The position numbers were made by a program, and so were the translations under genes. DNA of 64,000 nt from Hallerella sp964587155 (lineage in GTDB: Bacteria; Fibrobacterota; Fibrobacteria; Fibrobacterales; Fibrobacteraceae): positions 14,393 to 78,392 of the forward strand of contig CAZPKF010000012.1 of NCBI GenBank assembly GCA_964587155.1. Reading direction: 5' to 3'. The notes beneath the pieces are model-generated. The model did not search any database, was not told where the DNA came from, and saw only the letters and a program-made list of their open reading frames with translations. This document shows, piece after piece, positions 16,675 through 23,964 of this stretch (its first letter is position 1; each line of letters opens with the position of its first letter).

Positions 16675-19152
16675 TTACCGGGAGATGGAAATGGAGCGGG
16701 CTTCGCGGTAATCGCCGCTTGTCACTTTGACGATGTAAGTCGCGGGAGGAAGTCCCATTTTTTTCAGGTCAAGGGTTGCTTCGTGGCCGCCTGCATTTTG
16801 GAAACCGATGATTTCTGCTGCAATCAGGGAACCGTAAGGGCTGAACAGGGAAATCTTGACGTTGTCGCGGCGGTCTAAAGAGTAATGGACGTTCAAGATG
16901 CCGTTTTGGTAAGAAAGATTCAGATGCGTTGCCGGGCCGGAAATGCCATACATCAAGGCGGTTGTCACCTCGGATTCTCCGCTGCTGATTTCATTGGAAA
17001 CGGTCACGAAAATGTTGTAAAGCACTTTGTTTCCGTTGAACAGGAATCCTTGTTGGAGTGAATATGTTTCTCCGTTGGAAACGCGGTTGGGATAATGCCC
17101 GACGTTTCCCTTTCCTTCTGCGAGGTTGAATTCCGAATAAATGGTCGCCTTGTCGGACGCGTATTCTACGGTGTTCCCATCGCCATCGAACCAATGTCCT
17201 GGGGCATTCGCCGTGGAGACTGTGTTTTCGTTTCCGTTCGGTTCTTTGGCGAAATAAACCGCCTTTGTAGCGAGTTCGGATTCCTGGATGCCCAGCGCCT
17301 TGGCCGCTTCGGAAAGTTTCAAGTCAAAAGAGACTGACGCGTAATTGTCGTCGATGGGGAGCAGGATGGAAACGTCATAGGTTTTGACGACAGTTTCAGC
17401 CACCGTTGCGGAACTGGAATAATGGCTGCCGCTGTTCGATGAGTTGACCGCCGCGCTCGAAGAACTGGCGAGGAAAACGGAGGAACTGGATTGTTGTGCC
17501 GATGAACTGGAAGCTTGGACCGAGGAGCTTGAATTTTGAATCGAAGAGCTGGACTTGAGCGTGGAGGAAGAACTCGAAAGTTCCGGCCAGCTGTAAGTCA
17601 GCTTGAAGTCGCGGTAATAAGCCGTATTCGCATCGCCCGCGCCGCTGATTCCGGATTCGAGCTTTATCTTGTAACCGTAGTGGTTCTTGCGGATGTCTTC
17701 GTTTCCGCTGTAATTGTAGTCCGTGTTGACGGCGACGGCGAAAATCATTTGGGTTCCATTTGTAGAGGAGGGCGTTTTGTCTAACCGGAGCGTGATGGAA
17801 CCTTCGCCGGTAATCGGCTCGCTGTAAACGGGAGTGCCGTCCGTGGCGCGGTAGCAAAGGAGAAAGTTCATGTTCGTGTTATTGGAAAGGCTGCCTTCCG
17901 GGTAAAAAGAGACGGTGACTTCTTTTGCGCCGCTTTGCACTTTTAGAGGAATCTGGTTTGCGCCAGACCAGCCCGGCGTGATGTCTTGATTGGGAACTAG
18001 GTAATCGCCGCTGCGGGTCATTGTTTGGTAGGGAGTCATTGTCCAGGTGTAGCTGTAATTTCTGTTATCCCAGTAATCCTGTTCCCAATAAGTTTGTACG
18101 CCGAATTGTTGATTGAGAAGGTTCCGCAATTCTTCTGACCAGCCCTTCATATCGAGAAGGGTCAACCGTGCGCGGAATTCCGTAATCAATCTGCGGACTC
18201 CCGCATCGCCCAGGCCGTAATCTTTTCCGTAGGTTTCGAGCAGGTAGGTGTTGTTTTTGCCGACTTCCGCTTTGGCGTTGCCGTAAATCCAGCGGACGGC
18301 GCCCGTTCCCAGCCAGGTGCCTACAAAAGTGGGGAAGATGTTGGAATATTGCGTGCCGCCGATGAGGTAACGCTGATTCGCCTGTACACCTTGTGCGCCG
18401 GGGCCTCCAAACGAGCCGTCGATGAGCCATCCCGAATAGCATTCGATGGGAATGAACGGTGCGATGAGTGTCGCAGCGTTCAAAAATCCCATGCCGGAGT
18501 AGGATTTATCCTTGCTGCGATGGGCGAACATATCCTGTTGAATCCAAGTGTTTCCGGCTTCTTGGAACCAGTGCGCCAGCTTTGCTCCGGGGTAACCGTT
18601 TGTCATGGAATGGATGCCTTCGTGAATCATCGCGTCCATTTGGGAAACTCTGTCATGGTAGGGGCAGCTGGTGTTGAAGCTGTAAAGGGGGTAAAACGAT
18701 GCGGCTACGGCTGTGTAGCCGGCGACTACAGTTTGCCAACCGCCGGTCGTATCGGTTTTGGCGCCGCCAGCGCAGGTGCCCGAGCCGTAGTAATAGACTG
18801 CGCTGTATTTGCCGTCTTGCGCTTGCGCATCGGGCGCCCATCCTAGGGTGTCGTATAGGTATTCGAAATCCGTATCGTATTTTTTCAGAATGGAGTCGAT
18901 GGTGACGTCCGTGATGCGGGAATCGCGGTCTGCGCCCCAGTAAAATGCCCACCATTTGCCCGCCTTCTTCCCGGTAACGCCGCTGCAATTGTTGTTGAAC
19001 TGTGTTGGCGGAGTGATGACGCCAATGTTTGTCTTAGTGTCGTAATCCAAGTCGGAACGGTATCCGGGCCAAGTGTAAGAATCTCCCGATGCGGCGATGC
19101 CAAAAGACACTGAGCCTGTCAAGAGAATGCTGAAAAGAATTTTTTGTCGCAT
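16675..19152 (-). CDS. large secreted protein with HExxH motif, poly-Ser linker and C-terminal sorting domain
   Basis: About 825 residues. A signal peptide (MRQKILFSILLTGSVSFGIA) precedes an N-terminal domain with AMIHEGIHSMTNG and, 17 residues on, WFQEAGN: an HExxH...E arrangement typical of gluzincin zinc peptidases. A beta-rich domain follows, then serine-rich linkers (SSSSTLKSSSS and repeats, near residue 535-595), a DUF4859-like domain, and a C-terminal segment (HLNLSYQNG ... NVKISLFSPYGSL ... YIVKVTSG) like T9SS sorting domains. Likely secreted or surface-bound; peptidase activity is inferred only from the motif. ATG at 19152 chosen; TTG at 19158 is an alternative. Terminator follows. 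Confidence 0.75.
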   Translation of the reverse strand: MRQKILFSILLTGSVSFGIAASGDSYTWPGYRSDLDYDTKTNIGVITPPTQFNNNCSGVTGKKAGKWWAFYWGADRDSRITDVTIDSILKKYDTDFEYLYDTLGWAPDAQAQDGKYSAVYYYGSGTCAGGAKTDTTGGWQTVVAGYTAVAASFYPLYSFNTSCPYHDRVSQMDAMIHEGIHSMTNGYPGAKLAHWFQEAGNTWIQQDMFAHRSKDKSYSGMGFLNAATLIAPFIPIECYSGWLIDGSFGGPGAQGVQANQRYLIGGTQYSNIFPTFVGTWLGTGAVRWIYGNAKAEVGKNNTYLLETYGKDYGLGDAGVRRLITEFRARLTLLDMKGWSEELRNLLNQQFGVQTYWEQDYWDNRNYSYTWTMTPYQTMTRSGDYLVPNQDITPGWSGANQIPLKVQSGAKEVTVSFYPEGSLSNNTNMNFLLCYRATDGTPVYSEPITGEGSITLRLDKTPSSTNGTQMIFAVAVNTDYNYSGNEDIRKNHYGYKIKLESGISGAGDANTAYYRDFKLTYSWPELSSSSSTLKSSSSIQNSSSSVQASSSSAQQSSSSVFLASSSSAAVNSSNSGSHYSSSATVAETVVKTYDVSILLPIDDNYASVSFDLKLSEAAKALGIQESELATKAVYFAKEPNGNENTVSTANAPGHWFDGDGNTVEYASDKATIYSEFNLAEGKGNVGHYPNRVSNGETYSLQQGFLFNGNKVLYNIFVTVSNEISSGESEVTTALMYGISGPATHLNLSYQNGILNVHYSLDRRDNVKISLFSPYGSLIAAEIIGFQNAGGHEATLDLKKMGLPPATYIVKVTSGDYREARSISISR

Positions 19153-19840
19153 GACCAAACCATCCCTTTGTAAAAAGTCGTTGATGTGTAAAAAATATAT
19201 CCACTTTGTGTGTTTGCGTGTTTTTGATACTTTGTTTTGTAAAGATTCCGTGTTGCAAGTGTGTAAAAATTATTGGAAAATGTTTTCGGCTTCTAGGGGT
19301 TTTGTGGGAGTTCATTCTTCTTCATGGAAAGGTTTGAGAATTTGTTATGGGATAGTTCTCCGTGAAAAATCGAAGGCGTTTTATGCGTGGGTGGGAAAAC
19401 TGCGGTTAAAAATTTATCTGCAATTGGATTTACAAATTTTGAAAAATGTTTGATTTTCTTGTTTATGTTTCATTTTAACATAATTCTGGCGTAAATGTTT
19501 TGTGTTGCTTTATGAATGAGAGTTTTGGATTGAATTTACGAACATCAACTAAAAAAGTTTATTTTCTTTGCTTTTTAGGGTTGCGCTTTCTGAAAATTTT
19601 ATAAATCTTCTTTTCAAGAAATCTCGATGCAAATACGTCGTGCGAAATTCTGACGAACGTTGTGGTGAGAATTTTTATAAAAACAGCCGGTCGTTGTTTT
19701 TCAACCATCCGGCGAGAGCCTGCCAAGTGTTGCCGCCTAATAAGGCTTCCGGGGACCTCAAAGAAGCGCGCTTGGTAAGCGTTTGTCAATCGATGCGATA
19801 TTTGTCGCAAAAACAAGGAGGGCTTATGTCCAACGTTAAG
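19153..19840 (+). other. 688-bp AT-rich region without a convincing gene
   Basis: Low GC compared with the flanks. Several short frames on both strands (for example 19568-19915 plus) lack ribosome sites and recognisable motifs. A stretch around 19620-19800 (HPARACQVLPPNKASGD in one frame) could be debris of the toxin-like gene that follows, but I cannot support a call. Confidence 0.4.
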
Positions 19841-20114
19841 GCGGTGTATTCCGTAGTAACAGAAGTAAACTCCGAGAAAAGAAGTATAACGAAGAATGGG
19901 AAAAACGTAAAGTAAACGTAAAAATGGTTGACGAATATGCTCCAAATGCAAAAGGTTACAGAAAAGGTGGAAAATTTTTCTTTGAAGGAGTGGAGGATAC
20001 GGTTATTTGCGAATTAAGAAAAATGGAACAAAAAAATTTTATAATGAGGATGGTTCTTTGACGCGATCAGATAATGGAACTCACTTTAAAATCAAAAAAT
20101 GGGAGGAAATGTAA
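19841..20114 (+). pseudogene. 3' remnant of a possible polymorphic-toxin gene (frameshifted)
   Basis: Translation gives YNEEWEKRKVNVKMVDEYA, then GYRKGGKFFFEGVEDTVICE in one frame, and after a shift near 20010 continues in another as NGTKKFYNEDGSLTRSDNG and HFKIKKWEEM. Joined, these read as one compact, charged C-terminal module, and the final TAA overlaps the ATG of the next gene (TAATG). There is no start codon or body upstream. A toxin tip followed by a coupled immunity gene is the likeliest origin, but no toxin family is recognised. Confidence 0.45.
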
Positions 20115-20464
20115 TGCGGTTTGAATTGTTCTTGGGTTTGCAAAATCTGAAATACTATGGAAATATTCCTGAAAAACCAGACGATAGAAATGGACGGGTG
20201 GAAATCTATAAGTTTGACGATGAAGTTTACGCTCCACTCTTCGATGAAGATTTTATCGATGAAGTGAACGCTCTTTGTGACAGTTGTCTTGACCTTTCGG
20301 ATGTTGATTATTTTGACAAAGACAAATGCGTCAAATTGAAAGACTGGTTGGAAAAACGTTTATCAAAGGAACTGAATCCCTTGCTTAAGCCGATTTATAA
20401 AAAATTATTGGATTTTGCAGCGCGGGCGATTGAACTTAGAACGGGTGTTGTAATTCAACTTTAA
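20114..20464 (+). CDS. putative immunity-like protein, unknown family
   Basis: 116 residues from the ATG at 20114, preceded by GGGAGG at good spacing. Acidic, soluble, no signal peptide; contains FDDEVYAPLFDEDFIDEVN and a CDSCLDLSDVDYFD segment, then a helical C-terminus. Size, acidity and coupling to the decayed toxin-like frame suggest an immunity protein. I do not recognise the family. GC content is below that of housekeeping genes in the window, in keeping with transfer. Confidence 0.6.
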   Translation: MRFELFLGLQNLKYYGNIPEKPDDRNGRVEIYKFDDEVYAPLFDEDFIDEVNALCDSCLDLSDVDYFDKDKCVKLKDWLEKRLSKELNPLLKPIYKKLLDFAARAIELRTGVVIQL

Positions 20465-20481
20465 GTCAAACAAGGTATAGG

Positions 20482-20607
20482 TTCTCAACAAGGCTTCCGG
20501 ACTTTTGCTTGATTGCGGATGATTATATTAGTTATCTGAAAAACAAAGGCGTTGAGTTCAATAAAAAAGGGAATCCTATTTTCAAAAAGTGGATGCTTTT
20601 GGATTAA
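20482..20607 (+). pseudogene. second toxin-like C-terminal fragment
   Basis: An open frame without a start codon ending ADDYISYLKNKGVEFNKKG, NPIFKKWMLLD, stop. The pattern DYxxYLxxKGxxFxxxGNPxF is reminiscent of linker/pre-toxin segments of polymorphic toxins. Only about 40 codons remain. Assignment is an inference from pattern and neighbourhood. Confidence 0.3.
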
Positions 20608-20733
20608 AGTCTCCGCTGGTGGACGGATCTTGCCCGAAAGACTTTTCTTTGACAAGTATTGTCTACAAATGGATGTATTTTTTTATGAAAAAGGCCAGAA
20701 GTCCTCAAGGCTTGCTGTTTTGGAGATTGAAAA

Positions 20734-21861
20734 ATGCCGTGGAAAGTTTTCGCTTTTATTTTTCTTGTTGTGCTTATTTATTGCATTGGCATGTGTGATT
20801 CCGATTCTTCAAAGAGCTCTTCGCGTAAGCGTGAACAGCCTACTGCGCAAATTAGCGAACCGTTCAAAGACACTTTGAATGCGCAGCAACATCGCGGAAT
20901 TGATGCGTTGAAGAGTTGTCAAGCGGCACTCCGGTTTGATGACGTGATGGATTTGGATAGCGTCAAGAAAAACAAAAAAATCTTTAAGGACTCCTTTATT
21001 GAACTCCTTTGCGGTGACAATGCGGAACAGAAAATCCGCAAACAATTTGACGATTTGTGGATGATTTGGAAAACGGGGGAAGGCAATGTTTGCGCGATAG
21101 TTTCTTTAAACGGGGATTATTCGAAAGCTGGCGAAGGATTCGTTTTTGATGGCGCGGGGACGCTGCGAATCGCTTTGGAATACGCCGACAATGTTTTGAA
21201 TGGAGATATGGTTCTTTATGATAAAAATCAAAAAATGCAGGCAAAGGTTCCCTATGTCAATGGCAAGGAAAACGGCGTAGCCTATGCTTATTACCCATCA
21301 GGAAAGATAATGTCCAAAGGCGAGTATAAAAACGGCTACCAAGAAGGACTGGAACAGGGATTTTTTGAAAACGGAGATTTGTATTCGGAGGCAAATTACA
21401 AAAGGGGAAAAATCGTTGGTTCCAAAATTCGGTACTGGAAAAAAACGGGCGCAATTCTTGCCATCATTCCGTACAAGAATGGTGTGGAAAATGGCATCGC
21501 TCAGCGATTTTCAAAAGAAGGTCAAGTTGTTGAAGAAATCCCTTACGTTGGAGGGAAAATTAATGGAGTCTACAAGACTTATTGTCGGATGTCGGGAAAC
21601 CGGTCTCAGATGACTTATAAAAACGGAATTCCGGTCAGTCAAAAGTCCTGTGTCAATGCCGAGGGTATCGTGACCAAACGAGGACTAGAATCCATGAATT
21701 GCTGTGATGAAGAAAAAGTTCTCGCAGAGTTAAAAGACTACATCGAAGAAAATGCAAGCCGGACTGAATCGGCAATTCGAGCGATGAAGATGCCAAAGGC
21801 TTCGAAGTATAAAGTTCGTAAAACTCTATTTACTGATGTCGTGATTCCGAAGTATGAGTGA
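20734..21861 (+). CDS. MORN-repeat (YwqK-type) protein, probably membrane-anchored
   Basis: 375 residues. N-terminal hydrophobic stretch (VFAFIFLVVLIYCIGMC, residues 4-20) is a signal or anchor; the MC is not a standard lipobox. Residues ~180-300 hold at least five MORN_2-type repeats of about 24 residues (Y-x-N-G-x-x-N/E-G pattern: YVNGKENGVAYAYYPSGK, YKNGYQEGLEQGFFENGD, YKNGVENGIAQRFSKEG, YVGGKINGVYKTY). Proteins of this kind are often annotated as YwqK-family antitoxin/immunity proteins. GGAG lies 8 bases before the ATG. Sits among decayed toxin/immunity fragments. Confidence 0.75.
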   Translation: MPWKVFAFIFLVVLIYCIGMCDSDSSKSSSRKREQPTAQISEPFKDTLNAQQHRGIDALKSCQAALRFDDVMDLDSVKKNKKIFKDSFIELLCGDNAEQKIRKQFDDLWMIWKTGEGNVCAIVSLNGDYSKAGEGFVFDGAGTLRIALEYADNVLNGDMVLYDKNQKMQAKVPYVNGKENGVAYAYYPSGKIMSKGEYKNGYQEGLEQGFFENGDLYSEANYKRGKIVGSKIRYWKKTGAILAIIPYKNGVENGIAQRFSKEGQVVEEIPYVGGKINGVYKTYCRMSGNRSQMTYKNGIPVSQKSCVNAEGIVTKRGLESMNCCDEEKVLAELKDYIEENASRTESAIRAMKMPKASKYKVRKTLFTDVVIPKYE

Positions 21862-22018
21862 TTGGGACAGAAAAGGGTGGGCTGTCCCAAGCGCCCAAAA
21901 TATTCTTGATGCCCAACAGATGGGTTTTCACACTTCACTGGATTTTTCAATCAATGTCGGCAACGTATCGATGGTTATTTTCATGGGAATCGTTTACATC
22001 GAGGAGTTTTTCTTTTGA
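21854..22018 (+). CDS. small ORF overlapping the MORN gene end, unknown
   Basis: 54 codons: starts MSDWDRKGWAVPSAQNILD, continues DAQQMGFHTSLDFSINVGN and ends in a hydrophobic tail IFMGIVYIEEFFF. Its ATG lies 8 bp inside the end of the MORN-protein gene, so it may be translationally coupled. Codon use is plausible and the sequence is not low-complexity, but it could be the 5' remnant of a longer gene. No family recognised. The next 130 bp are AT-rich and empty. Confidence 0.35.
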   Translation: MSDWDRKGWAVPSAQNILDAQQMGFHTSLDFSINVGNVSMVIFMGIVYIEEFFF

Positions 22019-22149
22019 GGAAAACGGGATTTCTTCCATTGTTTCAAATAGAAAAAGATTTATAATTCCTTCGCATGACATAATTTGGCGAATTTCAAAG
22101 AGGGGGAACATCTCTTTTTTATCCTTAAAATGAAGCTAAATTTGGTACG

Positions 22150-22527
22150 ATGAAAAAGAAAATTGCATTTATCTGTGTACACAATTCCTGCCGGAGTCAA
22201 ATGGCGGAAGCGTTGGGCAAGCTCTTGCGGGGGAATGACTTTGAATTTTTTTCTGCCGGAACAGAAACCAAGCCGAAAATCAATCCGGATGCGGTCCGCT
22301 TAATGAAACGGCTTTATGGCGTCGACATGGAAGTTTCGCAATACAGCAAAACTTTTGATAAAATTCCGAACCCCGACATCCTCATTTCCATGGGATGTGA
22401 CGTTGGCTGCCCACTTGTCGGCAGGGCTTTTGACGACAACTGGGAAATTTTGGATCCAACGGGAAAGTCGGATGAATTTTTTGAAGCGGTGATTCGGAAA
22501 ATCGAAGAAAAAATCCGGGAATTGTAA
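22150..22527 (+). CDS. arsC: arsenate reductase, thioredoxin-type (LMW phosphatase fold)
   Basis: 125 residues. The P-loop CVHNSCRSQ (CX5R) starts at residue 10, and MGCDVGCP carries the pair of resolving cysteines that separate thioredoxin-coupled ArsC from plain low-molecular-weight tyrosine phosphatases; the general-acid aspartate is in LDPTGKSD. The family reduces arsenate to arsenite in the cytoplasm. No arsR, arsB or arsP is adjacent, so the arsenic role is inferred from the family alone. Confidence 0.85.
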   Translation: MKKKIAFICVHNSCRSQMAEALGKLLRGNDFEFFSAGTETKPKINPDAVRLMKRLYGVDMEVSQYSKTFDKIPNPDILISMGCDVGCPLVGRAFDDNWEILDPTGKSDEFFEAVIRKIEEKIREL

Positions 22528-22613
22528 AATTTGCGGGAATCGTTTGGGGAATAGTGAAATTTTCGGTCAAAGATTTTTAAGGGAGTAAAAAAACGAAAGG
22601 CGAATATGCCCGA

Positions 22614-22645
22614 TAAAAAAGCCTTGCACCAAAAAGGTGCAAGGC
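22614..22645 (-). terminator. rho-independent terminator of the aldolase gene
   Basis: Perfect 10-bp stem GCCTTGCACC / GGTGCAAGGC with a T5 loop, followed by six T on the minus strand. Confidence 0.93.
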
Positions 22646-22669
22646 CCAAAGGAACAAATTCAAAAAGAA

Positions 22670-23683
22670 TTATTTCTGGAACGGAAGACGGTCAGCGGAG
22701 CCGAGCACGTCGCGGTTCTTGTGCATGTACATCTTCTTGAGTTCGTCACGAGCCGGACCGAGGTACTTGCGCGGGTCAAATTCGCCCGGATTTTCGACGA
22801 AGACCTTGCGGATTGCGGCGGTCATGGCGAGACGTCCGTCAGAGTCAATGTTGATCTTGCAAACGGCGGACTTCGATGCCTTGCGGAGCTGTTCTTCGGG
22901 AATGCCGACGGAGTTCGGAATCTTTCCACCGAATTTTTCGATTTCGCGGACATATTCCACAGGAACGGAGGAAGAACCGTGGAGAACAATCGGGAATCCC
23001 GGGAGCTTCTTTTCGATTTCTTCGAGAACGTCGAAAGCGAGCGGAGGCGGAATAAGAACGCCGTCAACGAGTTCGCACTGTTCCGGCTTGAACTTGCAAC
23101 GGCCGTGGCTTGTGCCAATGGAAATGGCGAGGGAGTCGACACCGGTCTTGCTGGTGAAGTCGATGACTTCTTCCGGGCGGGTGTAGTGGGATTCTTCGGC
23201 GGCCACTTCGTCTTCAACGCCGGCGAGAACGCCGAGTTCGCCTTCAACGGTGACATAGTCGGCCTGGGAGTGAGCGTAATCGCAAACTTGCTTCGTCAGG
23301 GCGACGTTTTCGTCGTAGGGGAGGGAAGAACCGTCAATCATCACGGAAGAGAAACCGAGGTCAATGCAGGATTTGCAAAGCTCGAACGAGTTGCCGTGGT
23401 CCAAGTGGAGGCAAATTTGCGGATCGGCCAGTCCCAATTCCTTCGCGTATTCAACGGCACCCTGTGCCATGTAACGGAGAAGAGTCTGGTTCGCATACTT
23501 GCGAGCGCCCGAAGAAACCTGGAGAATCACCGGGGACTTGGTTTCAACGCAAGCCTGGATGATGGCCTGCATCTGTTCCATGTTGTTGAAGTTGTACGCC
23601 GGGACCGCATATTGGTGCTTCATTGCGTCCGCAAACATTTCCTTGGTGTTCACCAGACCGAGAGTCTTGTAGGAAACTGCCAT
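22670..23683 (-). CDS. fba: fructose-bisphosphate aldolase, class II
   Basis: Zinc-dependent aldolase of glycolysis/gluconeogenesis splitting fructose-1,6-bisphosphate. 337 residues. Seen: PAYNFNNMEQMQAII, zinc-ligand segments HLDHGNSFELC and EGELGVLAGVEDE, SIGTSHGRCKF and LHGSSSVP. AGAGG seven bases upstream fixes the ATG at 23683. Monocistronic, with its own terminator; a short inverted repeat at 23720-23737 lies in the leader. Codon use is strongly biased (GAAGAA, CTTGAG, TCC), as expected for a highly expressed enzyme. Confidence 0.96.
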   Translation of the reverse strand: MAVSYKTLGLVNTKEMFADAMKHQYAVPAYNFNNMEQMQAIIQACVETKSPVILQVSSGARKYANQTLLRYMAQGAVEYAKELGLADPQICLHLDHGNSFELCKSCIDLGFSSVMIDGSSLPYDENVALTKQVCDYAHSQADYVTVEGELGVLAGVEDEVAAEESHYTRPEEVIDFTSKTGVDSLAISIGTSHGRCKFKPEQCELVDGVLIPPPLAFDVLEEIEKKLPGFPIVLHGSSSVPVEYVREIEKFGGKIPNSVGIPEEQLRKASKSAVCKINIDSDGRLAMTAAIRKVFVENPGEFDPRKYLGPARDELKKMYMHKNRDVLGSADRLPFQK

Positions 23684-23719
23684 GTTGTTACCTCTGATTG
23701 GTTGTGGCGGTGTTGCCCG

Positions 23720-23737
23720 CCGTTCGATATTGAACGG
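23720..23737. promoter_or_regulatory. inverted repeat in the aldolase leader
   Basis: CCGTTC-GATATT-GAACGG, a perfect 6-bp inverted repeat with 6-base spacer 37 bp before the fba ATG. It could be an operator or an mRNA hairpin; no regulator is implied. Confidence 0.35.
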
Positions 23738-23903
23738 TCTTCAATTTAGCAAAATCCCGTCCGTTCGGCGAATGCGTTTGGCGAAAATGTGAAGAATCCC
23801 GACAAATGTCCCGAATCCCGCTAAATTTGATACTCGGAGTGTTTCAAAATGGAACGGGATGCTTTTGAAATCTCAAAATCTTGAAAATGGCGGGGAAAAA
23901 CGG

Positions 23904-23919
23904 TGGCACGCATTTTGCT
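23904..23919 (+). promoter_or_regulatory. sigma-54 (-24/-12) promoter of clpB
   Basis: TGGCACGCATTTTGCT matches the consensus TGGCACG-N4-TTGCW at every fixed position, with GG and GC in the correct -24/-12 phase. Transcription would start near 23931, about 34 bp before the clpB ATG, leaving a short leader with AAGGAGG. Confidence 0.7.
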
Positions 23920-23964
23920 CAAAGTCGGATGTAAAAATTGCGAATCCATCGCAAGGAGGTTTAA

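Noticed and set aside
19738..20500. Short direct repeat AANAAGGCTTCCGG at about 19738 and 20488
   Set aside because: Only 13-14 bases with mismatch; could be chance, and no duplication boundary is evident.
22637..23749. Long plus-strand frame opposite fba
   Set aside because: Shadow frame of a highly biased gene; no motif or ribosome site.
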